From the NCBI GenBank assembly GCA_902168185.1, contig CABHOV010000061.1, positions 207,491 through 271,490 on the forward strand: DNA of 64,000 nucleotides, written 5' to 3'. The notes under the pieces were generated by a model, which was given only the letters and a program-made list of their open reading frames with translations, was not told the DNA's origin and did not search any database. Source of the stretch: an uncultured Bacteroides sp. GTDB lineage: Bacteria; Bacteroidota; Bacteroidia; Cytophagales; Cyclobacteriaceae. Numbering within the stretch: position 1 is the stretch's first letter; each line of letters opens with the position of its first letter. Made by a program: the position numbers and the translations under genes. Below are positions 19,198-28,199 of the stretch, piece after piece.

Positions 19198-19752
19198 ATG
19201 AAAAAACTATTTACTTTTCTCCTTATCCTTGTTCCATTCTTTATCCAGGCACAAGGCAATACAGCGTACGGCAATTTTAAATTGGTTGACCAGGAAATCA
19301 TTTATCAAAAGATCTTTGTTCAGGATTCTGTTACTGCTACCAAAGTTGCTGAATACTACAAGACGTTACCGTACTTGTCCAATCTTCAATCCGCTGGCGA
19401 TGAAGTGACTTTTGATCTGAACGATTTGATTGTCGACTATAAGAAATTTCAATTCACACAAGTTGCTACACCTCCCATTATTCAAACCGGAAAATATAGC
19501 GGCAAAGTTGTGATCGGCGTGAAGGATGGTAAATATCGTATTACGGTTCACGCCATTCAGCTAACGGGTAACATTGGTTATAAAAATATCACCGAGAAGG
19601 ATAAACTTACCAGCTATGCAGCCAAGAATAACGGAACAATCCTCAATCCAGAATGGTGCAAACCCAACACGCTAGGACTCCTCGACAAAGCTTTTACCGA
19701 TAAGCTTCAATATATACCACAAGAGAAAAAGATTGCAAAAGATGACTGGTGA
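19198..19752 (+). CDS. Secreted protein with DUF4468-like domain
   Basis: A 184-residue product from the ATG at 19198, which opens with a clean signal peptide (MKKLFTFLLILVPFFIQAQG). Starting further upstream would place 18 non-hydrophobic residues before it. The central segment (YSGKVVIGVKDGKYRITVHAIQL) resembles the strand-rich DUF4468 domain found in exported Bacteroidota proteins of unknown role. The C-terminus is rich in Lys and Asp. No neighbour gives a function. A candidate -7 box lies immediately upstream. Confidence 0.6.
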   Translation: MKKLFTFLLILVPFFIQAQGNTAYGNFKLVDQEIIYQKIFVQDSVTATKVAEYYKTLPYLSNLQSAGDEVTFDLNDLIVDYKKFQFTQVATPPIIQTGKYSGKVVIGVKDGKYRITVHAIQLTGNIGYKNITEKDKLTSYAAKNNGTILNPEWCKPNTLGLLDKAFTDKLQYIPQEKKIAKDDW

Positions 19753-19834
19753 GAGACAGCATCTTGACTTCCGGTTGGACTGTTAGTGTATCAGGAAAAA
19801 TCTCGCAATGAGTGGAGTGACGAATGTGGTACGC

Positions 19835-20875
19835 TTACGTTATCCAATGCAGCGTCTTCTCCTTTACAGGATTTTCAAACGGTGTATTGTTCTGCTGCGA
19901 TAGATCCCATTGACGTTTTAGTTCGTGATACCAACGGGCTTGTGCATCGGGTTCGCCCAGTAGCATGAGCGTTGGTTTTGACTCAAGACCCTTCTTGAGT
20001 TTTCGAAATATACCCAAATCCTGGTGTATAAATTGTTTTCCTAAATAGCGCAGCGGCCACCAGAAGTATTTTATAAAACCAAACGATGCATAGAAGATAT
20101 GATTGAGTTCGGTTTCATTTTCGTTGATAGGAGTGAGGCACGTAATGGAAACAATCTCGTGCTTACCAACCCGTATATGCTCAAAGCGATTACCCGGAAG
20201 CTGGAAGTTGATCTCTGTTGAAGTTTCTCCTTTCAATATGGAATATCCCTTCGAATTGGAAGAAGGTTTGTGACGCACCATCTTGAAGCCAAGATCCACC
20301 GGAGCGAAATGTTTTTCCTTTAGTTTCAATTTTTTAGCAGAACGCCAATACCAGGATTGATGCACGAATGTAACGTGAGCCGGGTCTATAAGGCCGATCA
20401 CAGATTGATCTATATCTGCGGGCATCGTTACCTTTTCAACGAATCTGAATTTTTCGGATGAAGGAATCAGCAGATCAGGTACACGCTCTTCTGCACCTTG
20501 CAGTTGTGTTTTGTTTGCAGGTATATAGATCCAGATCGTTCCATTTATATTCTTGCAGGGATACTTGAACACCTTGATTTTCGAGCAATCGAATTTGTCA
20601 TCCGCTAAGGCTGGTATACTTGTACAGGTACCGGTCTGGTTAAACTTCCAACCGTGATAAGCACACTGTATTTCTTTGCCATCATACCATCCTTCGGAGA
20701 GCGGCACACCGCGATGTGGACAGTTGTCACGCAGTGCGAAAGGCTTATCATTTTCGTCTACTCCGAACACGATTCTCTCTCCCAGTATTTCCTTCGACAC
20801 GAGTTTTCCAGGCTTAAGAAAGGAGCCGTGCATGGCGAAGTACCAGAGGTTTCTGAGGAAGAGCGATTCAGTCAT
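19835..20875 (-). CDS. Rieske [2Fe-2S] ring-hydroxylating-type oxygenase
   Basis: A 346-residue product from the ATG at 20875; 13 more codons upstream are open but MTESLFLRNLWYFAM is the usual family start. The Rieske centre is complete: Cys52-x-His54 (CPHRG) and Cys71-x2-His74 (CAYHGW). The mononuclear-iron region reads LIDPAHVTFVHQSWYW, with the two His of the facial triad. It is similar to oxygenase components acting on aromatic or terpenoid substrates. The reductase partner is not nearby and the substrate is unknown. It is divergent from the Gfo/Idh/MocA gene at 21142. Confidence 0.85.
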   Translation of the reverse strand: MTESLFLRNLWYFAMHGSFLKPGKLVSKEILGERIVFGVDENDKPFALRDNCPHRGVPLSEGWYDGKEIQCAYHGWKFNQTGTCTSIPALADDKFDCSKIKVFKYPCKNINGTIWIYIPANKTQLQGAEERVPDLLIPSSEKFRFVEKVTMPADIDQSVIGLIDPAHVTFVHQSWYWRSAKKLKLKEKHFAPVDLGFKMVRHKPSSNSKGYSILKGETSTEINFQLPGNRFEHIRVGKHEIVSITCLTPINENETELNHIFYASFGFIKYFWWPLRYLGKQFIHQDLGIFRKLKKGLESKPTLMLLGEPDAQARWYHELKRQWDLSQQNNTPFENPVKEKTLHWIT

Positions 20876-21141
20876 TTTCGGAAGTTGGCTAAATAGCAAA
20901 AGTAACGATTTCAATCGTAAGCTTACGGAAATACCAAATGCTCAAAAAATTAAAAAATTGTAACCGTCAGCTTATAGCGCAATCGATTCCGGTAATTTTA
21001 TTTGTTTACTTTTCGCCCCGATAATATTTTATTGCAGCAAATCTCAAACGAATGAAATGTCCATCGGTTTATCTTATGCTTCTTACTGACAGCAGTGATG
21101 GATTCTCCATAAATCTTAACTTTTAACCAATTATAATACAG

Positions 21142-22296
21142 ATGAAAAGAAAATTGCGCATGGGAATGGTAGGAGGTGGCCTGACCTCTTTTATTGGACC
21201 AGTTCACCGTAAAGCTGCCGGCATTGACGGAGAAATAGAATTAGTATCTGGTGCCTTCAGCGTAGTACCTGGTGAATCGAAAGCAACTGGTGAAGCTTTG
21301 TATCTGAATCCCAATCGCGTGTATGAAACTTATCAGGAGATGTTTGAGAAGGAAGCTAAACTTCCTGCCAGCGAACGCATTGATTTCGTGTCGGTAGTGA
21401 CACCGAATCACGTGCACTTTGGTCCATCGAAGATGGCATTGGAAAGTGGATTTCATGTGCTTGTTGAAAAGCCAATCGCTTTCTCTCTGGAAGAAGCAAA
21501 GACATTGAAAAAAGTAGTTGATAAGACTGGATTAATATTAGGACTTACGCATACCTATACCGGCTATCCACTGGTGAAAGAAGCGCGTAACATGGTAGCG
21601 GCCGGTAAACTTGGCGCCATCAGAAAGATATATGTAGAGTATCCGCAAGGATGGTTGTCAACGTTGTTAGAGAAATCTGGTAATGCGCAAGCTTCGTGGA
21701 GAACGGATCCAAAGCAATCCGGTATGGGTGGTGCTATTGGAGATATAGGTACACATGCTGCGAATCTGGCAGAGTATATAACGGGCTTGAAGATTACCGA
21801 GGTGTGCGCGATGTTGAATACGGTAGTGAAAGGTCGTCACCTCGATGATGATACTTCCATGTTGATCCGTTTTGAAAATGGTGCTTCCGGAATTTTGATG
21901 GCAACGCAAGTTGCTGCCGGTGAAGAGAACAACCTGAATATTCGTATCTACGGAGAGAAAGGTGGTTTGGAATGGAAACAGATGGAACCAAATACACTGG
22001 TTGTAAAATGGCTTGGTAGACCGATGGAAATTATCCGTGCAGGACAATCCTATTTGTCTGATGATGCGAAAGCTTTCACCCGTACACCTGCAGGTCACCC
22101 GGAAGGATACCTCGAGGCCTTTGCAAATATATACCGCGCCTTTACAAAAGCAGTACGCGATTACAAACCCGGTAAAAAAATCAACTATACGAAGTATGAT
22201 TTCCCCGATGTTGAAGATGGCGTACGCGGAATGAACTTTGTACAAACCGTAGTGAAGTCTGCAAACTCAAGTAAGAAGTGGACACCGCTTAAGTAG
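21142..22296 (+). CDS. Gfo/Idh/MocA-family oxidoreductase
   Basis: A 384-residue sugar dehydrogenase-like protein. The N-terminal Rossmann fold opens with MGMVGGGLTSFIGPVHR (GxGGG type) and has SVVTPNHVHF and the VEKPIAF block with the conserved Lys of the family. The C-terminal alpha/beta domain contains GDIGTHAANLAEY with the catalytic His region. It has no signal peptide, so it is cytoplasmic. This family oxidises or reduces sugars at C3 or elsewhere with NAD(P). In the present cluster, with DUF1080 and TIM-barrel epimerases, oxidation or reduction of a 3-keto-glycoside is the likely role. First gene of the rightward cluster. Confidence 0.9.
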   Translation: MKRKLRMGMVGGGLTSFIGPVHRKAAGIDGEIELVSGAFSVVPGESKATGEALYLNPNRVYETYQEMFEKEAKLPASERIDFVSVVTPNHVHFGPSKMALESGFHVLVEKPIAFSLEEAKTLKKVVDKTGLILGLTHTYTGYPLVKEARNMVAAGKLGAIRKIYVEYPQGWLSTLLEKSGNAQASWRTDPKQSGMGGAIGDIGTHAANLAEYITGLKITEVCAMLNTVVKGRHLDDDTSMLIRFENGASGILMATQVAAGEENNLNIRIYGEKGGLEWKQMEPNTLVVKWLGRPMEIIRAGQSYLSDDAKAFTRTPAGHPEGYLEAFANIYRAFTKAVRDYKPGKKINYTKYDFPDVEDGVRGMNFVQTVVKSANSSKKWTPLK

Positions 22297-22305
22297 CAGC
22301 TTTCC

Positions 22306-22338
22306 GTTGCCAGCTGCTTAACGTCAGCAGTTGGCAAC
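22306..22338 (+). repeat. Intergenic hairpin after the Gfo/Idh/MocA gene
   Basis: GTTGCCAGCTGCT (22306-22318) pairs with AGCAGTTGGCAAC (22326-22338) with one G-U. Loop 7 nt, no U tract. The word TTTCCGTTGCCAG here recurs as TTTTCCGTTGTCAG near 39034. It may act as a terminator or be a REP-like element. Confidence 0.5.
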
Positions 22339-22453
22339 TATAGTATAAATGTTAGTATAACGTTGCTGATTGAAAAGATATTTAGCAGCGCATGGCTGGC
22401 AGCAGGCCGCTTAAATTGCGGAGTGTATATAAACAAACAAGCATCGAAAGGAA

Positions 22454-23506
22454 ATGAAAACTATAAAAGGACCTGCGATATTTCTGGCGCAGTTCATGGG
22501 CGATCAGCCGCCCTTTGATAATCTGAAGACTATATGTAAGTGGGCAGCTTCACTGGGTTATGTTGGGGTGCAGATTCCTACATGGGATGCACGCTGCATT
22601 GATCTGAAACAAGCGGCCGAGAGTAAAGATTACTGCGATGAGTGGAAAGGTATCATCGAATCATGTGGATTACAGGTAACAGAATTATCCACACATCTTC
22701 AAGGTCAATTGGTAGCCGTACACAATGCCTATGATGAATTATTCGATGGCTTTGCACCGAAAGCACTGCGCGGAAATCCAAAGGAAAGAACCGCCTGGGC
22801 TGTAGAACAATTAAAGTATGCAGCAAAAGCAAGTCGTAATTTAGGATTGAATGCACATGCTACATTCTCCGGTGCATTGATGTGGCATACAGTATATCCG
22901 TGGCCACAGCGTCCCGCAGGATTAGTAGAAGATGGCTTTGCTGCATTGGCAAAACGCTGGCTTCCGATCCTGAATGCTTTTGACAAAGCCGGGGTTGACC
23001 TTTGTTACGAGATTCACCCAGGAGAAGATCTTCATGATGGTATAACTTTTGAACGCTTCTGGGAAGCTACCGGTAAACATGAGCGCTGTAATCTCCTGTA
23101 TGATCCAAGTCACTTTGTATTGCAGCAACTTGATTACCTTCAATATATAGACTTCTATCATGACTTCATCAAGATGTTCCATGTGAAGGATGCAGAGTTT
23201 AATCCTACCGGGAAGAGTGGAGTATATGGAGGATATCAGGATTGGATCGATCGTCCCGGAAGATTTCGTTCATTGGGCGATGGTCAGGTTGATTTTAAAT
23301 CCATCTTCAGTAAACTTACACAGTATGGTTACGAAGGCTGGGCAGTGCTTGAATGGGAATGCTGCATGAAGCATCCGGAACAAGGTGCTGCAGAAGGTGC
23401 TCCTTTTATCAAGAGTCATATCATCCGTGCAACGGATAAGACCTTTGATGATTTTGCATCGGTGGGTAAAGATCAAAAACTCAACAAAAGAATTTTAGGA
23501 ATATAA
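22454..23506 (+). CDS. Sugar phosphate isomerase/epimerase family (xylose-isomerase-like TIM barrel)
   Basis: A 350-residue TIM-barrel protein of the AP endonuclease/xylose-isomerase-like fold. Visible metal-site segments include GVDLCYEIHPGEDLHDG, CNLLYDPSHFV, MFHVKDAEF and a C-terminal GYEGWAVLEWECC; the Glu, Asp and His residues match the divalent-metal site of the family. It has no signal peptide, so it is cytoplasmic. A good AAAGGA ribosome-binding site lies 6 nt before the ATG. It is between the Gfo/Idh/MocA dehydrogenase and a cytochrome c, so a keto-sugar isomerase or lyase step is likely, inferred only from context. Confidence 0.85.
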   Translation: MKTIKGPAIFLAQFMGDQPPFDNLKTICKWAASLGYVGVQIPTWDARCIDLKQAAESKDYCDEWKGIIESCGLQVTELSTHLQGQLVAVHNAYDELFDGFAPKALRGNPKERTAWAVEQLKYAAKASRNLGLNAHATFSGALMWHTVYPWPQRPAGLVEDGFAALAKRWLPILNAFDKAGVDLCYEIHPGEDLHDGITFERFWEATGKHERCNLLYDPSHFVLQQLDYLQYIDFYHDFIKMFHVKDAEFNPTGKSGVYGGYQDWIDRPGRFRSLGDGQVDFKSIFSKLTQYGYEGWAVLEWECCMKHPEQGAAEGAPFIKSHIIRATDKTFDDFASVGKDQKLNKRILGI

Positions 23507-23530
23507 ATACTATACAAACAAAAACAGAAC

Positions 23531-23956
23531 ATGAAAAAACTATTTGTACTCATTGCCTTGGTCGGAGTGGCGGGCATGTCTTTGACATCATGCGGTTCGA
23601 AAAAAGAAGAAAAGAAAGAAGAGGCAGATGCATACAACGATTATGAAACAGCAGAACCTAAAGCAGCTTCTGCCGAAGATCAGATCGCACAGGGTCAGGC
23701 ATTGGTAGATGGCAGCGATTGCAAAACATGTCATCATCCAACCAACAAGATTGTTGGTCCTGCGCATATGGAAGTTGCTAAAAAGTATGAATTTACAAAA
23801 GCAAATGTAACCATGCTGGCGGGTAAGATCATCAACGGAGGAAGTGGTAACTGGGGTGAAATCCCAATGTCGCCACACGCAGATGTTTCTCAGGCTGACG
23901 CAGAGAAAATGGCGATGTATGTGCTTTCGCTCGATGGCGAAAAACCAAAGGACTAA
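23531..23956 (+). CDS. Mono-haem cytochrome c lipoprotein
   Basis: A 141-residue lipoprotein: the signal ends LTSC (Cys21), followed by a charged Glu/Lys linker (about 24-50) and a single cytochrome c domain (about 55-140). The haem motif is CKTCH near residue 71, and the distal Met is in WGEIPMSPH. The signature IINGGSGNWGEIPM is shared with the cytochrome domain of the large protein at 24863, so the two are paralogues. It probably passes electrons from a periplasmic sugar oxidation to the respiratory chain. It starts 24 bp after the epimerase and is likely co-transcribed with it. Confidence 0.9.
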   Translation: MKKLFVLIALVGVAGMSLTSCGSKKEEKKEEADAYNDYETAEPKAASAEDQIAQGQALVDGSDCKTCHHPTNKIVGPAHMEVAKKYEFTKANVTMLAGKIINGGSGNWGEIPMSPHADVSQADAEKMAMYVLSLDGEKPKD

Positions 23957-23965
23957 TATAGCAAC

Positions 23966-24004
23966 AGGTGCCTCGGTATATATATCAGGCACCTTTGTTT
24001 TTTT
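23966..24004 (+). terminator. Terminator after the cytochrome c gene
   Basis: AGGTGCCT (23966-23973) pairs with AGGCACCT (23987-23994), 13-nt loop, followed by TTG and a run of eight T. Confidence 0.8.
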
Positions 24005-24036
24005 AGATAACAACAACCAATCAATTAACCCAAACC

Positions 24037-24079
24037 AGAAATGTCCATCATCTTAACTGTTGTGTGGGCATTTCTTTTT
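24037..24079 (+). terminator. Second terminator-like hairpin before the DUF1080 gene
   Basis: AGAAATGTCC (24037-24046) pairs with GGGCATTTCT (24066-24075) with one G-U, 19-nt loop, followed by a five-T tract. With the one at 23966 it makes a tandem pair. Confidence 0.6.
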
Positions 24080-24096
24080 CATCCACCTAAACCCAA

Positions 24097-24810
24097 ATGC
24101 AGATGAAATGTTTCCGGACGCTCGTAATTACGCTTATGATTCTATCTTCTCTGGATAGTTTTTCACAGAACAAATTAACACCTGCTGAAGAAAAAGCAGG
24201 ATGGAAACTTTTGTTCGATGGAAGCACCACAAAAGGCTGGCATGTTTTCAATAACAAATCAGATGGTGCTGCCTGGAAAATTGCTGATGGTGAATTATAC
24301 CTCGACAGTTCTTCGAAAGAAGGAAGAGGTGATATTGTTACCGACAGCGAGTATGAAAATTATGAATTAACACTGGAGTGGAAAGTAAGCGCCTGTGCAA
24401 ACAGCGGCGTTCTTTTCAATGTAGTGGAAGATGCAAAGTATGATCATGTATACCTTACCGGACCAGAGATGCAGGTGCTTGACAATTCATGTCACCCCGA
24501 TGCGAAAATTCACAAGCACCGTGCAGGCGATCTGTACGATCTTATACCTTGCTCTAAAGAAACTGTAAAGCCGGCAGGAGAGTGGAACGTTGCCAAAATT
24601 ATAGCCAAGAACAGCAAATATGAATTCTGGCTCAACGGAACAAAAGTGGTGACCTTCACCATGCATGATGCTGCCTGGGACGAGATGGTAAAGAATAGCA
24701 AGTTCAAGTCCATGCCTGATTTTGGTAAAGCGAAAAAAGGACATATAGCACTGCAAGATCACGGAGACAAAGTTTCCTTCAGAAACATTAAGATCCGCGA
24801 ATTGAAATAA
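24097..24810 (+). CDS. DUF1080-domain secreted protein (3-keto-disaccharide hydrolase-like)
   Basis: A 237-residue protein with a signal peptide (about 1-24, ending in SFSQ) and one DUF1080 domain, a concanavalin-like jelly roll with WKLLFDGSTTKGWHVF, NYELTLEWKVSACANSGVLF, GPEMQVLDN and the closing GHIALQDHGDKVSFRNIKIREL. Members have been linked to hydrolysis of 3-keto-glycosides, and the neighbouring dehydrogenase and epimerase genes fit that. Two terminator hairpins stand before the gene and one after it, so it may have its own promoter. An alternative start is Met3. Confidence 0.88.
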   Translation: MQMKCFRTLVITLMILSSLDSFSQNKLTPAEEKAGWKLLFDGSTTKGWHVFNNKSDGAAWKIADGELYLDSSSKEGRGDIVTDSEYENYELTLEWKVSACANSGVLFNVVEDAKYDHVYLTGPEMQVLDNSCHPDAKIHKHRAGDLYDLIPCSKETVKPAGEWNVAKIIAKNSKYEFWLNGTKVVTFTMHDAAWDEMVKNSKFKSMPDFGKAKKGHIALQDHGDKVSFRNIKIRELK

Positions 24811-24816
24811 CATATG

Positions 24817-24846
24817 AATGCCTGAGATATATACTTCTCAGGCATT
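24817..24846 (+). terminator. Terminator after the DUF1080 gene
   Basis: AATGCCTGAGA (24817-24827) pairs perfectly with TCTCAGGCATT (24836-24846), 8-nt loop, followed by TTAATTT. Confidence 0.75.
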
Positions 24847-24862
24847 TTAATTTCTACCCAAT

Positions 24863-27800
24863 ATGAAACACTCCTATTTAGCAGTAGTTATATTGTTCTG
24901 CCTTTTGCTATCATGCAAGCAGGATAGATCACGTGGACGCGTACTGGTTTTTTCAAAAACCAACGGTTTCCGCCATGAGTCCATCAGCACTGGTAAAGTA
25001 AAGCTGATTGAGCTTGGCGCGAAGAACAACTTCGATGTAGACACTACGGAAGATGCCAGTGTATTTAACGAAGAGAATCTGAAGAAATATAGCGCGGTAA
25101 TTTTTCTGAACACTACTAGTAATGTTCTGGACCTTCAGCAGCAAAGTCACTTCAAGCGCTATATACAAGCCGGAGGAGGATTTGTTGGTATTCACGCAGC
25201 CGCGGATACGGAATACGAATGGCCATGGTATGGTCGATTGGTAGGCGCTTACTTCAAGAGCCATCCGCATATACAGGAGGCAACCGTGAAGAAAGTAAAA
25301 CCTTTCGGTCCGAATACATTGCCCGATAACTGGGCGCGTAAAGACGAATGGTATAATTACAAGAATATATCAGAGGAGATCAATGTGATCTACAACCTGG
25401 ATGAGTCTTCTTATGAAGGCGGACAAAACGGAACGAGTCATCCGATTGCCTGGTATCACGAATTTGACGGAGGCCGGTCGTTCTATACCGGTATGGGCCA
25501 CACGCATGAAAGTTATTCCGACTCACTATACATGCAGCATGTATTGCAAGGAATTCAATACGCTATAGGAGAAAGCGCAACGCTGGATTACTCCAAAGCA
25601 ACAGCCAAGGTGGCGCCTGAAGATAATCGCTTTACAAAAACTGTTCTTGACTTTAATCTCAATGAACCAACAGAAATGGTCGTGCTAAAAGATAGCCGGA
25701 TTATTTTTGTTGAACGCAAAGGCGATGTAAAACTATATGATCCGAAAGACGGAAAAGTAAAGGTTGTCAACACCATGAATGTAGGCACCAAGTTTGAAGA
25801 CGGTGTGCTGGGTATAGCAGCCGATCCGGCCTTCGATCAGAATCAGTGGCTATATATATACTATTCCCATCCTGAAAAGTCCGCGAACGTTTTGTCGCGT
25901 TTTATCTTTACAGATAAAGTGGACATGGCTTCCGAAAAAGTAATATTGGAAGTGCCCACGCAACGCGAGACCTGCTGCCATACAGGAGGATCATTGACCT
26001 TTGACGCAAATGGAAACCTTTTCTTATCCACCGGTGATAACACTTCTCCCTTTGAATCAAATGGATTTAGTCCCTCTGATGAACGTGCAGGACGCAGCCC
26101 GTTTGATGCACAAAAGTCATCGGCCAATACCAATGACCTGCGTGGTAAAATCTTGCGCATTCATCCTGAAGCCGATGGTACCTATACTATACCGGAAGGA
26201 AACCTGTTTGCAAAAGGAGAAGCTGGTACACGTCCTGAAATATATGTGATGGGTTGCCGCAATCCATATCGTATTTCAGTAGATCAAAAGACAGGTACAT
26301 TATTCTGGGGAGAGGTTGGTCCCGATGCAGGTGAATCAGATTCCCTTCGCGGTCCGCGTGGTCACGATGAAATCAATATGGCTACGAAGCCCGGTAACTA
26401 TGGCTGGCCATACTTTGTCGGGAAGAACTTTGCCTATATGAAACACGACTTTGCAGCACAGAAAAGTAATGGCTCGTGGGATCCTGCAAAGCCACTCAAT
26501 GAGTCAGCAAACAATACGGGCAAAAAAGAATTGCCTCCTGCACAACCCGCATTGATCTATTATCCATACGCCAAGTCAGAAGAGTTCCCGATGGTGAAAG
26601 AAGGTGGACGCAACGCTATGGCCGGACCTATATACTATAGCGATCAGTATAACGGTAAAGATGCGGCCTTCCCCGATTACTTCGATGGTAAACTGATTGC
26701 ATACGACTGGATGAGAAACTGGATCTTCCTGGTAAGCTTTGATGCTTCCGGTAAGATTGCAGACATGGAGCCATTCATGGCCAACACGACTTTCAATAAC
26801 GTCATCGATATGTCGTTCGGCCCTGATGGTAAACTATATATGATTGAATACGGCACCAAGTGGTTTGCACAAAATCTGGATGCACGCCTGGTACGCATCG
26901 ACTATAACGGAGGCAATCGTACACCGGTAGCGAAACTTTCTGTTGATAAAGCATCGGGCTCGGTTCCGCTCACCGTTACATTTTCTTCGAAGGGAAGTAT
27001 GGATTATGATACTGAAGATTCACTGGTATATGTACTCGAAGCAGCAGGCAAGACCTATACTACCAACGATGGCAATTTTTCCGTTACGTTTGATAAGCCG
27101 GGAGTATATACTGCCAAACTGAAAGTTACCGACGACAAAGGCAACAGCAGCAACGCAGCTACACAGGTAACAGCAGGCAACGAGCCTTCGGTAATTGAAG
27201 CGTCCGTGACGCAAGGAAATAAAACGTTCTTCTTCCCGAATACAAAAATCAGTTATGCTGTAAAAGTATCGGATAAAGAAGACGGTTCTACAACGGAAGG
27301 CACCATCAAAGCAGATGCTGTTACTATATCGTTCGATTACCTCAAAGGTTTTGATATCACGAAAGTGGCACAAGGACACCAGGTGCCGACAGCCGAGTTG
27401 CCTGGTAAAGCATTGATTGCTAAAAGTGATTGTAAATCATGTCACATCATTGATCAGCGCTCTGCAGGTCCGAGCTATAAAGAAGTAGCAGCAAAGTATA
27501 AATCACAAACCGGAGCCATTGATTACCTCGCAGCGAAGATCATCAAAGGAGGTTCAGGTGTGTGGGGTAATACAGAGATGGCCGCGCATCCTCAGATAAG
27601 TGTTGAAGATGCCAAGGAGATGGTAAACTATATACTTTCGTTAGCCGATGAGAAAGCAGCAAAGAAACTTCCATTGACTGGTAGCGTCACTACCGGAAAA
27701 GAAACGGAAGGTGCTTACTTGCTTACCGTTTCGTATTACGACAAGGGTGCTGCTCCGGTTCCTTCGATCGGATCAACTGCCACCTTGGTACTTCGCAGTC

Positions 27801-28177
27801 CGATGCTCAAGGCAGATCAGGCTACCGATCTTCATTTAGTTCGCGTGTTGAACTGGGGTGGAAATATTGCCCTTGAAAATGTAAGGCACACAGCACACGC
27901 AAGCTTCAAGAATATAGATCTTTCGGGTGTGAAGAAAGCCAAACTGCTTCCGTTCCTCGGTGACGATCAACCCGGTGGTGAAATTGAAATACACCTTGAT
28001 AAACCCGATGGAAAACTGTTGGGCAAAGGCCGTGCTTCGGGTAAAGGATTGCAAGCCATCACCACTAATCTGGAACCTTCAACCGGATATCACGATTTAT
28101 ATATTGTCTTTAAAAATGAAGGTGCAGGAAATAAAACTTTGTTTTACTTTGGAGGTATAGAATTATTGAATAAATAG
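24863..28177 (+). CDS. ThuA / soluble-glucose-dehydrogenase-like / PKD / cytochrome c / CBM multidomain lipoprotein
   Basis: An 1104-residue lipoprotein (signal ending LLLSC, Cys18). Domain order from visible motifs: ThuA (about 30-250; GRVLVFSKTNGFRHESI, GGFVGIHAAADTEYEW, HEFDGGRSFYTGMGHT); a six-bladed sugar-dehydrogenase propeller of the PQQ-GDH-like type (about 265-700; LGIAADPAFDQNQWLYIYYS, MGCRNPYRIS); a PKD domain (about 715-800); a cytochrome c domain with CKSCH at 857-861; and a C-terminal carbohydrate-binding CBM6-like domain (about 965-1104). It probably oxidises a sugar in the periplasm and passes electrons to its own haem. Cofactor and substrate are inferred. It lies 53 bp after DUF1080 and 23 bp before the last epimerase. 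Confidence 0.9.
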   Translation: MKHSYLAVVILFCLLLSCKQDRSRGRVLVFSKTNGFRHESISTGKVKLIELGAKNNFDVDTTEDASVFNEENLKKYSAVIFLNTTSNVLDLQQQSHFKRYIQAGGGFVGIHAAADTEYEWPWYGRLVGAYFKSHPHIQEATVKKVKPFGPNTLPDNWARKDEWYNYKNISEEINVIYNLDESSYEGGQNGTSHPIAWYHEFDGGRSFYTGMGHTHESYSDSLYMQHVLQGIQYAIGESATLDYSKATAKVAPEDNRFTKTVLDFNLNEPTEMVVLKDSRIIFVERKGDVKLYDPKDGKVKVVNTMNVGTKFEDGVLGIAADPAFDQNQWLYIYYSHPEKSANVLSRFIFTDKVDMASEKVILEVPTQRETCCHTGGSLTFDANGNLFLSTGDNTSPFESNGFSPSDERAGRSPFDAQKSSANTNDLRGKILRIHPEADGTYTIPEGNLFAKGEAGTRPEIYVMGCRNPYRISVDQKTGTLFWGEVGPDAGESDSLRGPRGHDEINMATKPGNYGWPYFVGKNFAYMKHDFAAQKSNGSWDPAKPLNESANNTGKKELPPAQPALIYYPYAKSEEFPMVKEGGRNAMAGPIYYSDQYNGKDAAFPDYFDGKLIAYDWMRNWIFLVSFDASGKIADMEPFMANTTFNNVIDMSFGPDGKLYMIEYGTKWFAQNLDARLVRIDYNGGNRTPVAKLSVDKASGSVPLTVTFSSKGSMDYDTEDSLVYVLEAAGKTYTTNDGNFSVTFDKPGVYTAKLKVTDDKGNSSNAATQVTAGNEPSVIEASVTQGNKTFFFPNTKISYAVKVSDKEDGSTTEGTIKADAVTISFDYLKGFDITKVAQGHQVPTAELPGKALIAKSDCKSCHIIDQRSAGPSYKEVAAKYKSQTGAIDYLAAKIIKGGSGVWGNTEMAAHPQISVEDAKEMVNYILSLADEKAAKKLPLTGSVTTGKETEGAYLLTVSYYDKGAAPVPSIGSTATLVLRSPMLKADQATDLHLVRVLNWGGNIALENVRHTAHASFKNIDLSGVKKAKLLPFLGDDQPGGEIEIHLDKPDGKLLGKGRASGKGLQAITTNLEPSTGYHDLYIVFKNEGAGNKTLFYFGGIELLNK

Positions 28178-28199
28178 AGCCCATTAATAACCTACAACC

